This document shows, in pieces, positions 1 to 6,451 of a stretch of DNA of 19,146 bases. Origin of the DNA: Pirellulaceae bacterium. Lineage in GTDB: Bacteria > Planctomycetota > Planctomycetia > Pirellulales > Pirellulaceae. Under the pieces are notes generated by a model. That model was not told the DNA's origin. It saw only the letters and a program-made list of their open reading frames with translations, and did not search any database. The translations under genes and the position numbers were made by a program. Location: positions 2,198-21,343 of the forward strand of contig JAKVBZ010000089.1 of the NCBI GenBank assembly GCA_022448645.1. The letters are read 5' to 3'. Within the stretch, counting starts at the first letter, position 1. Every line of letters begins with the position of its first letter.

Positions 1-342
1 CGGCGCAGTTATGTGAGATCGTGCCGTTGCCTCTTCGTCTTTGATCTGAGCTACTGCACCAGCTTCCTCGAGTGTTTCCACCTCGACGCGCTGCGCCTGC
101 CCATAGAACAAGCGGGTGAAGGCTCTCACATCCTGAGCCGTAGGAGACTTCGTGGCCAAGCGAGTGGCCAATTCGGAAAAAGCAGCTTCTGGGTATAGGG
201 CTAAGGAGCCATCGGTTCCAGGGGCCAAATAGCCAACGCTGTCCGCGGACCATTTCAAAGCTTCCCTCCATGTCTTTGGAATCGCGATACGACGTTTGTC
301 GTCGATGGCTCGTTCAAAAGTTCCAGTTAAGAATACATTCAC
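1..342 (-). CDS. mraZ: MraZ transcriptional regulator, 5' part (runs off the left edge)
   Basis: MraZ is a nucleoid-associated DNA-binding protein of the SpoVT-AbrB fold. It normally represses its own gene and others of the division and cell-wall cluster. The 114 visible residues read through the window edge without a stop. They show a canonical first AbrB half: FLTGTFERAIDDKRRIAIPK at residues 4-23, with the DDKRR core at 14-18, then YLAPGTDGSLALYPE and a helical DVRAFTRLFYGQAQRVEVE segment. The second half should follow with another D-x-x-G-R motif, but the visible residues ETLEEAGAVAQIKDEE do not show it. The start is GTG at 342; a second GTG lies one codon upstream. GGTGA at 349-353 gives 6-base spacing to the chosen start. 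The gene is preceded by its own promoter and box array. In most bacteria rsmH follows mraZ; here that would lie beyond position 1. Confidence 0.85.
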   Translation of the reverse strand, partial: MNVFLTGTFERAIDDKRRIAIPKTWREALKWSADSVGYLAPGTDGSLALYPEAAFSELATRLATKSPTAQDVRAFTRLFYGQAQRVEVETLEEAGAVAQIKDEEATARSHITAP

Positions 343-374
343 CACTTTTCACCACTTATCCCCATAACACCCCA
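340..374 (-). promoter_or_regulatory. MraZ-type operator: four TGGnG boxes at 10-base steps
   Basis: On the minus strand, TGGGG (374-370), TGGGG (364-360), TGGTG (354-350) and TGGTG (344-340) recur at exactly 10-base intervals, one helical turn apart. Known MraZ operators consist of TGGGN-type repeats with 5-base spacers upstream of mraZ, so sequence, spacing and position all fit autoregulation. The last box overlaps the GTG start codon. The array begins just downstream of the predicted -10 element, so a bound MraZ ring would cover the transcription and translation start. Confidence 0.8.
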
Positions 375-375
375 A

Positions 376-403
376 AACATATCCATTTCTTTCCGCTGGT
401 CAA
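376..403 (-). promoter_or_regulatory. predicted mraZ promoter
   Basis: On the minus strand a -35 TTGACC (403-398, 5 of 6 to consensus) and a -10 TATGTT (381-376, 4 of 6) are separated by 16 bases. The predicted transcription start is near 369, inside the MraZ box array, and leaves a leader of only about 25-30 bases. Prediction by eye. Confidence 0.55.
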
Positions 404-516
404 CACGGTTTCGATGAAGAATTGGGGGTCTGGCGGCAGTGATTAGACGTAGGTGTAGGCCACGACAGAAGTTTGGTCACGGAAAGGATTTTTTATTATT
501 TTCTGAGACCGTTTGG

Positions 517-1668
517 CTAACACTGATCGGATGTGAGGTACATTCTGGAGTAGGCCGTGCAGAGGTGTTGGGAAGAGAAGTGTTGCTCTACGCGTAATTG
601 GTTGGCTTGTCCCAGTGAGGAGGCAACGCTGGGCTGCAAACAGAGATGAACGGCTTTTTTTACGAACTCCTCACGTTGCTGGGACGGCACGGTTTGATCT
701 TCGGCGAGCGGTCCCAAAACTTCACCAACTCCTTCTACTGGATGGGCCAACACAGCTCGACCGCAGGCCATCGCTTCTAACAGGACGTTGGGCATCCCTT
801 CCCAGCGGGACGGCAACAAAACCAGGTCACAGGCCTTCATTAGCTCAGGAACGTCATTCCTATGTCCAAGGAAATGCACCCGATCCCGCCAGCTCTTGTC
901 TTGGACGAAGTGTCGTGAGGGTCCCAAGAGTGGCCCAGTCCCCACCAAAATCAGGTCATAGTCGGGCAACTCCCGTAGCAGCAGGTCGGCTTGTCGCAGC
1001 AGCCAATCGACACCTTTTTGCTTCGCGAACCGTGCGACGCAGAGTAAGAAGCGGCGATCCGTGTTACCGGTCAGGTGTGTCAGATCTGCCGGTTCGCAAG
1101 TACTGAGCGATTCGAAATCAACGGCATTGGGTATCACACAAACTTTGTCGGCAGGTAGTCCTTGTTGGACAGCATAATCGGCAACTGCCTGACTGACACT
1201 GACGAATCTCTCAAAACGACCACTTCCCCATCGCAACAGTCTCCACCGGCCAGCAACGGGTTCGGCGACGCGCAACCCGGCAAACAACCTGGACACACCC
1301 GCCTTTCGAGCCACCCATGCAGTCGCCATATTCGCGTGAAACAAAAAAGCTTGCACCACATCCGGTTCAAATTGTCTCAGGATTCGCTGGAGACGACGCG
1401 CCGTCCGAAATGCATTCTGTGGCCCTGTAGCCCCTAAGAAATGGACGGGAACATGCGAGTTTTCTAACTGCCGAACGAGTCGGTCTTGCCCCGCAGCGGG
1501 GCGTGGTGCTAGCGAGATACATTGGGCCGCGATGCCGAATTGACGCATTCCACACGCCAGCATCACGGCACATTTTTCTGCTCCTCCAATTCCCAACTCC
1601 GTCGTCACGATGGCCAGTCGAGCGGACACATCAACAAGTGGTTCACGGGATGTAGACACAGTCAACAT
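517..1668 (-). CDS. GT4-family glycosyltransferase
   Basis: This is probably a retaining, GT-B-fold glycosyltransferase that moves a sugar from a nucleotide-sugar donor onto a cell-envelope or exopolysaccharide acceptor. The 383 residues are a normal length. The N-terminal domain has the acceptor-side loop ELGIGGAEK (24-32). The C-terminal donor domain has VARFAKQKGVDWLL (211-224), LVGTGP, and the E-x7-E signature EGMPNVLLE (E290 and E298). No signal peptide or membrane segment is evident, so it is likely cytoplasmic or peripheral. ATG 1668 has GGAG only one base before it; GTG three codons in (1659) has the same GGAG at 10-base spacing and may be the real start. It is transcribed divergently from queA and ends about 113 bases before the predicted mraZ promoter. 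The substrate cannot be read from the sequence. Confidence 0.85.
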   Translation of the reverse strand: MLTVSTSREPLVDVSARLAIVTTELGIGGAEKCAVMLACGMRQFGIAAQCISLAPRPAAGQDRLVRQLENSHVPVHFLGATGPQNAFRTARRLQRILRQFEPDVVQAFLFHANMATAWVARKAGVSRLFAGLRVAEPVAGRWRLLRWGSGRFERFVSVSQAVADYAVQQGLPADKVCVIPNAVDFESLSTCEPADLTHLTGNTDRRFLLCVARFAKQKGVDWLLRQADLLLRELPDYDLILVGTGPLLGPSRHFVQDKSWRDRVHFLGHRNDVPELMKACDLVLLPSRWEGMPNVLLEAMACGRAVLAHPVEGVGEVLGPLAEDQTVPSQQREEFVKKAVHLCLQPSVASSLGQANQLRVEQHFSSQHLCTAYSRMYLTSDQC

Positions 1669-1865
1669 GCTCCGACGGAGGTTCTATTGATACCAAACTA
1701 CCGCTATGATTGATGAACTGGATAAAACAAACAAGCGGAATCACACCAAACAGAATCACACAACGTTCACCGTTGCAGAGACCACAGGAACGCGGATTTG
1801 CATCCTCAGTCGTTGTCACGACGTGGTCACCTGGGCGAGTGTATACGATTGTAATCGGACAAAAC

Positions 1866-2912
1866 ATGCCTGAACTGGATCGCTACGACTACACTCTTCC
1901 CAAAGAACTGATTGCACAGTTTCCGGCGGAAAATCGTGCTGACGCTCGTTTGCTGGTAGTGGACCGCCGACAAGACCGCATCGAGCACCACCACGTACGC
2001 GACTTACCTGATATTTTATCACCTGGTGACTGCCTGGTGTTGAACAACACTCGGGTGCTCCCGGCTCGGCTTGTCGGTGTCCGCACAAGTACTGGCGGAA
2101 GGTGGCAAGGCCTGTTCTTAAGTGTCGCAGAAAATGGCCTCTGGCAACTCCTCTGCAAGGCTCGTGGTCGTTTATATTCTGGAGAAACGATTCAACTGCT
2201 GGACCGTGATGCGCGTCCTGACGTATTACTCCATTTGGGTGCCAAACTAGACGAAGGCATCTGGGTGGCTCGACCAGAAACCGAAGAGGACACGATGCAA
2301 GTCTTGGAACGGATTGGCCGAGTACCATTGCCACCGTACATCCGAGGCGGCGAGATGGTGGATGCAGATCGGCACGCCTATCAGACCGTATTTGCAGAAC
2401 ACCCGGGGTCGGTGGCAGCTCCGACAGCGGGACTCCACTTTTCTGAACTGCTGTTGAAACAGCTTCAGCAAAAAGGCGTCGAAATCTGCCATATCACCCT
2501 GCATGTCGGACGTGGCACCTTCCGTCCTATCGGCACAGAACGCTTGGAAGATTTCACCATGCACCACGAAACGGGTACGTGTCCGGTGGACGTGGTACGG
2601 CGCCTGCACGAAGTCCGTGCCGGAGGCGGTAGAATTGTTGCTGTGGGAACCACGTCGGTCCGGGTGTTAGAAACAGCGGCCCAGTCCGGGGAATTGATTC
2701 CTTGGCAAGGTACGACAGATCTGTTCATCCGACCGCCTCACACATTTCACGCCGTGGACGCTTTAATGACTAATTTCCACCTACCTCGCACGAGTTTATT
2801 GGTTCTTGTACGCACCTTCGGTGGCGACATATTGATGCAAAAGGCCTACAGCGAAGCGATTGCCGAAGAATACCGCTTTTATAGCTACGGCGACTCCATG
2901 CTGATTCTGTGA
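1866..2912 (+). CDS. queA: S-adenosylmethionine:tRNA ribosyltransferase-isomerase (QueA)
   Basis: QueA transfers and isomerises the ribosyl moiety of SAM onto 7-aminomethyl-7-deazaguanine at wobble position 34 of tRNA, making epoxyqueuosine in the queuosine pathway. The 348-residue product starts with the family's usual MPELDRYDYTLPKELIAQFP. It carries LVLNNTRVLPARL, PPYIRGG, the signature EHPGSVAAPTAGLHF, HVGRGTFRP, VGTTSVRVLE and the C-terminal TNFHLPRTSLLVLVRTFGG and YRFYSYGDSMLIL. The frame is open 52 codons further upstream, but that extension does not resemble QueA, so ATG 1866 is chosen. The Shine-Dalgarno sequence there is weak. No other queuosine gene is in the window. Confidence 0.96.
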   Translation: MPELDRYDYTLPKELIAQFPAENRADARLLVVDRRQDRIEHHHVRDLPDILSPGDCLVLNNTRVLPARLVGVRTSTGGRWQGLFLSVAENGLWQLLCKARGRLYSGETIQLLDRDARPDVLLHLGAKLDEGIWVARPETEEDTMQVLERIGRVPLPPYIRGGEMVDADRHAYQTVFAEHPGSVAAPTAGLHFSELLLKQLQQKGVEICHITLHVGRGTFRPIGTERLEDFTMHHETGTCPVDVVRRLHEVRAGGGRIVAVGTTSVRVLETAAQSGELIPWQGTTDLFIRPPHTFHAVDALMTNFHLPRTSLLVLVRTFGGDILMQKAYSEAIAEEYRFYSYGDSMLIL

Positions 2913-3037
2913 ACCAGTGGAAGGCTGATGGCAGTCAAGACAAGTAAAACTTTGTCCAACGCCGGAAGCTCCCACAACCTTCTCAATCCTGGCTCCTGCC
3001 TTGCCGGACGACTCACGACCAACGGAAACAACTTTGT

Positions 3038-3083
3038 AGCGGAATAGCGCAACCCGTTGGGTATGCAACGACAGAATTCCGCT
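3038..3083 (+). ncRNA. possible structured RNA element (nested inverted repeats)
   Basis: A perfect 8-base inverted repeat, AGCGGAAT (3038-3045) and ATTCCGCT (3076-3083), encloses a second stem. The inner stem is GCAACCC (3049-3055), a GTT loop, and GGGT-A-TGC (3059-3066), giving 7 pairs with one bulged A. The asymmetric internal loop has 3 bases on the left and 9 on the right. It lies 126 bases past the queA stop. No T-run follows on either strand, so it is not a standard intrinsic terminator. It could be an mRNA-stabilising end, a cis element of the downstream transcript or a small RNA. It could also be chance; the strand is arbitrary. Confidence 0.3.
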
Positions 3084-3213
3084 AAAACGTCGGGGGGAGT
3101 GCGCTGTTGCTCCAGATAACAACAAAACGCCCCACGCTGGGTGACAAAAAAATAAGGGCGATGGACTCACATCCCACATCGGCCGTCCTACATCGGCACC
3201 CACTGACGTCTAG

Positions 3214-3242
3214 TCGCCAGATCGCCCCGAGTCTCCTATAAT
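3214..3242 (+). promoter_or_regulatory. predicted promoter for the Nudix-like gene
   Basis: A perfect -10 TATAAT (3237-3242) lies 17 bases after TCGCCA (3214-3219, 4 of 6 to TTGACA). Transcription would start near 3249 and leave a leader of about 100 bases before ATG 3349. The DUF1559 gene, 24 bases after the Nudix-like stop, would probably be co-transcribed. Confidence 0.5.
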
Positions 3243-3348
3243 CTAGTGGCCTGTCAAGATTGCGTCGTTCCCTTGCCGAACGCGTTCAACGCCCATGGGC
3301 AGCACCGTAGCTTCCCTTTGCCCGCATCCCTCGAAAGGAGTCGCATTG

Positions 3349-3978
3349 ATGTCTCTGGTCCAAACCGAACGCGTACTTGTCGTTCCTACTGAAGTCTTTC
3401 GAAATCTTGGTTATTTTCAAGGTTTTTCCAAAGATACTGAACGGTATCTCGAAAAGCTGCTAAGCCCAGAGCATACAAGCTATCGACCGCGTGGTGAAAT
3501 GGAGGAGGACAGGAGTTTCAAACAACTCATCCCCTATGTGATTTTTTGCTATACAGACGAACAACAACGTCACCAGCTGTTTTGCTACACCCGGGGGAAA
3601 GGCCAAGGAGAGCAACGTCTCCATGCCAAACGAAGTGTGGGTGTAGGAGGTCATATTTCGTCGATCGATTCGGATACCGCCGGCGAGTTGCACCCCTATG
3701 AAGAAGGGATGCGACGAGAATTGGAAGAAGAAGTGATTATTGAAACTCCCTACCGTGAGCGTTGTGTGGGTTTAATCAATGACGACAGCACCGAAGTAGG
3801 CCAAGTTCACCTAGGTGTCGTCCACGTGTTCGACGTGGAATCCCCGGCTGTGCGACCTCGGGAAAGCGAAATCCTAGACGCTGGATTTGTCCCTCTTTCA
3901 GAGCTAAAACAAGATTTTAGCCGCTTCGAAACTTGGTCTCAAATCAGTGTGCAAGCTCTCTTTGACGATGCCAACTAA
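3349..3978 (+). CDS. Nudix-fold (MutT-like) predicted phosphoesterase
   Basis: This 209-residue protein resembles the predicted MutT-family phosphoesterases of the COG4112 type; its substrate is unknown. It has a conserved N-terminus, VLVVPTEVFRNLGYFQGF (9-26), and the family core SVGVGGHISSID (97-108). A degenerate Nudix box follows, EEGMRRELEEEVII (118-131). The REUxEE part (R123, E124, L125, E127, E128) that binds the metal is present. The preceding Glu spacing is shortened and the usual Gly after EE is missing. The start is ATG 3349 because AAAGGAG precedes it by 8 bases; the open frame continues 18 codons upstream without a ribosome site. It is cytoplasmic, with no signal or membrane segment. 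The short gap to the DUF1559 gene suggests an operon, but no shared function is obvious. Confidence 0.75.
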   Translation: MSLVQTERVLVVPTEVFRNLGYFQGFSKDTERYLEKLLSPEHTSYRPRGEMEEDRSFKQLIPYVIFCYTDEQQRHQLFCYTRGKGQGEQRLHAKRSVGVGGHISSIDSDTAGELHPYEEGMRRELEEEVIIETPYRERCVGLINDDSTEVGQVHLGVVHVFDVESPAVRPRESEILDAGFVPLSELKQDFSRFETWSQISVQALFDDAN

Positions 3979-4002
3979 GTAATCGATTTGGAGAACTTGG
4001 CC

Positions 4003-4857
4003 ATGACGATCCACTTTACTTGCCCATATTGCAGCACCACCACGGAAGTCGCCGACCAATACCTGGGGCAAACAGGCCCTTGCAAGAGTTGCGGCAAATC
4101 CATCACCATTCCGAAGGCTTCGGAAAAAGTCGCACCAACCCCCACACCTGACAGTGGCAAATCGATAGGCTGTACGTTACTGGTCATCACCGCGGTAACA
4201 CTAGGTGTCCTGGTGGTGGGTGGCGCCCTACTGGCCGCTTTTCTGCTACCTGCGGTCAACTCAGCTCGTGAATCAGCTCGTCGCGTGCAATGTTCCAACA
4301 ATCTTCAACAGCTTAGCTTGGCGATGAACAATTACCATGCAGCCCACGGAACCTTTCCTCCAGCGTATCTGGCGGATGAAGACGGCAATCCGGCACACAG
4401 CTGGCGAGTCCTCATTTTGCCTTTCATCGGAGAAGATGCCCTGTACGAACAGTACAGCTTTGACGAACCCTGGGATGGTCCCAATAATCAGATTCTGTCA
4501 GCGCAAATGCCCTCTCAATTTAACTGTCCTGCGGACGATGCTGTCCAACCGTATGTGACAAATTACTTCGTTGTTGTCGGTGATGAAACCATGTTCCCGG
4601 GCAACAAGGCCATGAAAATAGCGGACATCACTGACGGAACTTCTAAAACGCTCATGCTGGTAGAAGTTTCAGACAATGAAATCCATTGGCTGGAACCCAG
4701 GGATATCGAGGCGATCGAAATGATTAACCAGGCCACACCAACAACCCATCCCGGAGGATTTAACGCGGCGCTGGCCGATGGTAGCGTTCAATTCATCTCT
4801 ACGGACTCAGCGGCACAAACCCTGCCTGCCATGTCAACGGCTGCCGGCAACGACTAG
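4003..4857 (+). CDS. DUF1559 (prepilin-like) protein with N-terminal zinc finger
   Basis: DUF1559 proteins are a greatly expanded planctomycete family, usually with a type IV pilin-like N-terminal helix; their role is unknown. This 284-residue member differs. It opens with a four-Cys finger (C7-x2-C10 and C27-x2-C30), an MJ0042-like zinc ribbon. A Pro/Thr linker and one hydrophobic segment (about 57-83) follow. The DUF1559 core LLPAVNSARESARRVQCSNNL (81-101), the NYHAAHGTFPP motif and the C-terminal HPGGFNAALADGSVQFIS come next. There is no K/R-GFTLxE prepilin cleavage site. It is therefore probably a membrane-anchored protein with the finger in the cytoplasm and the DUF1559 domain outside. 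ATG 4003 is preferred over ATG 3988 because GGAG lies 9 bases before it and translation then begins directly at the finger. Confidence 0.85.
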   Translation: MTIHFTCPYCSTTTEVADQYLGQTGPCKSCGKSITIPKASEKVAPTPTPDSGKSIGCTLLVITAVTLGVLVVGGALLAAFLLPAVNSARESARRVQCSNNLQQLSLAMNNYHAAHGTFPPAYLADEDGNPAHSWRVLILPFIGEDALYEQYSFDEPWDGPNNQILSAQMPSQFNCPADDAVQPYVTNYFVVVGDETMFPGNKAMKIADITDGTSKTLMLVEVSDNEIHWLEPRDIEAIEMINQATPTTHPGGFNAALADGSVQFISTDSAAQTLPAMSTAAGND

Positions 4858-5115
4858 ATCGTTCTTGAAAAAGTATGACCGAGCGGCAAACACCCCATGT
4901 CACTCACATTGGCACCCACCATAGTAAGCTGTAGACGCTCGCTTTGAGCTGGCAAAGGAGAGCATGGCCGTACGAGGTTCAAGACTCGCACCTATGGCTC
5001 CGCTTATCTTCTTCTTCCCCTTCCCAGAATGGTAGCGAGGAATAAGACAGTAACATGCACTGGGATTACGTCATGCTGTAACAGGAGTCAAGCCAACGCA
5101 TTCGAAGCGTCCTTC

Positions 5116-6267
5116 TCAGCCGATTTTTTGATCCAACAGCCAGTCTTCCAGATTAAATTGCTTGATGTGAGGTGCGCGTAGCAGTGCCGTACGGGACGGC
5201 AACAAGGTGCTCAACCAAGGCCGTCGGATGATATTGGATAGCGCGCGCATACCAATGCTTCCTCGTGTCTGGCCTTCGACGTCCACTTGAAGTCGCCCGA
5301 GTGTCGCCGGGATCAGATTCGGAGCCGGACCGACATGGACAACGGTTTCGATTCCACGCTTGAGTGTTTCGTAAACGGCATCCCAAAGTCTCTGCGGTTG
5401 GTCAATCCAACGACACAAGATATCACGAGTCGTATGATCTGTATATTCCACACGTCCTGTTACGAGCGAAAACACATCGGGATGAGTTCGGTTAAAACCA
5501 CCCTGCATCGAGTGCATCATGACCGCAGCACGGTTGGGAATATTGCGATTCCACACAATCGGCGTGTGCATGGGTGGCCAGGATTCCTTATTCTTCCGCA
5601 GGTAAAGTCGATGGTCGAGGACTTGGTCCAGCCTGGCCTTCAATCGGTCGAGCGTGTCTGCTTGCCCCAGCAACAACAACGAGTTCGGTGACAAATAGGC
5701 AGATACGCCGATCACACCTTGACCGGTGTGGTTCACCCGTAAGCACTCGCTTTGAACAATTTCCAACGACAACGCCGGCCCACGGGAAAAGAGCACACCT
5801 AACGTCACATCGCTTGCCAATTCGACCGCATCGTCTGCAAGTTTTGACAAAACCGACAGGGGCCCTTCCATTTCAATCACCCCACCCGCAACCACTGCGG
5901 CGATTTCGCCAAGACTATAACCGTACATCAGATTCGATGATTGATAGTCAATGCCGAAGAATTCCCGCAATAACTCCAGTTGAGCAAGTTCCATCGAGAC
6001 GATCAGCGAAATGGCATCGGTGTAACTTTGCAGATCCGTTTCTCGCTCTTGCTCCACACGTTCCGCCAAATCTACCTGCCGCCCCACAGCCTCACTACAA
6101 ATCGCAGAGCCGCGCATAAGGAATTTGCGGACGATAGCCCCGTATGCCGGGTGCGTCAAAAGTTCACGACTACGGCCCAAGTTGGTCGTGTTATAACCGC
6201 GAAAAGCAAAGGCGGATTGTGGCAAGGTGGCCAGCAGTTCATCTCTTGTCATGGTCCGATTCTCCAT
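5116..6267 (-). CDS. stand-alone acyltransferase of the FabD / PKS-AT fold
   Basis: The 383-residue protein is related to malonyl-CoA:ACP transacylases and polyketide acyltransferase domains, which move acyl groups from CoA to ACP. The nucleophile elbow is GYSLGE (116-121, nucleophile S118; usually GHSLGE). The partner His is in SWPPMHTPIV (H234), matching the family's FHS/FHTP motif. The C-terminal ETVVHVGPAPNL resembles the usual E-x-GP motif. Differences are marked. The N-terminal oxyanion loop FPGQG is replaced by FRGYNTTNLGRS. The Arg that binds malonyl carboxylate aligns by eye with L143. The substrate may therefore not be malonyl-CoA. GGAGG lies about 7 bases before ATG 6267; ATG 6252 also has GGAG. 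No ketosynthase or ACP gene is nearby. It converges with the DUF1559 gene and diverges from the SDR gene. Confidence 0.75.
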   Translation of the reverse strand: MENRTMTRDELLATLPQSAFAFRGYNTTNLGRSRELLTHPAYGAIVRKFLMRGSAICSEAVGRQVDLAERVEQERETDLQSYTDAISLIVSMELAQLELLREFFGIDYQSSNLMYGYSLGEIAAVVAGGVIEMEGPLSVLSKLADDAVELASDVTLGVLFSRGPALSLEIVQSECLRVNHTGQGVIGVSAYLSPNSLLLLGQADTLDRLKARLDQVLDHRLYLRKNKESWPPMHTPIVWNRNIPNRAAVMMHSMQGGFNRTHPDVFSLVTGRVEYTDHTTRDILCRWIDQPQRLWDAVYETLKRGIETVVHVGPAPNLIPATLGRLQVDVEGQTRGSIGMRALSNIIRRPWLSTLLPSRTALLRAPHIKQFNLEDWLLDQKIG

Positions 6268-6415
6268 TCGTCACCCTCCGAGACCATCGCTCACCAGCAC
6301 ACAACCCGGAACAAGGACGGCTGTCAGCCCACATGTCTCTGAAAACCTTACATTTGCTGACCAGAAGTCTGCTCCGGCAAACTAAACAACGACTGCCACA
6401 AACGCAAGGGAGCCC

Positions 6416-6445
6416 ATGACGGAAACTGGCAAGGCATGGTAAAGT
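6416..6445 (+). promoter_or_regulatory. extended -10 promoter giving a leaderless SDR transcript
   Basis: An extended -10, TGg-TAAAGT (TG at 6437-6438, hexamer 6440-6445), lies 18 bases after ATGACG (6416-6421, 4 of 6). The predicted start of transcription is at or next to A6452, the A of the SDR start codon. No Shine-Dalgarno sequence precedes that codon, which fits leaderless translation. Confidence 0.4.
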
Positions 6446-6451
6446 AATGGA

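Larger units (their letters stand above)
2913..3348. other. 436-base intergenic region between queA and the Nudix-like gene
   Basis: I see no convincing gene here. A minus-strand open frame (2796-3203) overlaps the 3' end of queA and resembles nothing known. The region holds a foldable inverted-repeat element (3038-3083) and a promoter (3214-3242) for the following gene, both listed separately. A run of seven A follows GGGTGAC near 3144. Confidence 0.6.

Noticed and set aside
486..503. T-rich stretch near 490-502 as terminator of the glycosyltransferase gene
   Set aside because: No stable hairpin of suitable orientation adjoins it, and the T-run is on the wrong strand for the minus-strand gene.
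1710..1865. 52-codon N-terminal extension of queA
   Set aside because: The extension has no QueA similarity, while ATG 1866 begins exactly with the family N-terminus.
2796..3203. 135-codon minus-strand open frame after queA
   Set aside because: It overlaps the queA 3' end by about 117 bases on the other strand, shows no recognisable motif and has no convincing ribosome site.
4970..5000. tRNA-like T-arm (GAGGTTCAAGACTC)
   Set aside because: No acceptor stem, anticodon arm or D-arm can be paired around it.
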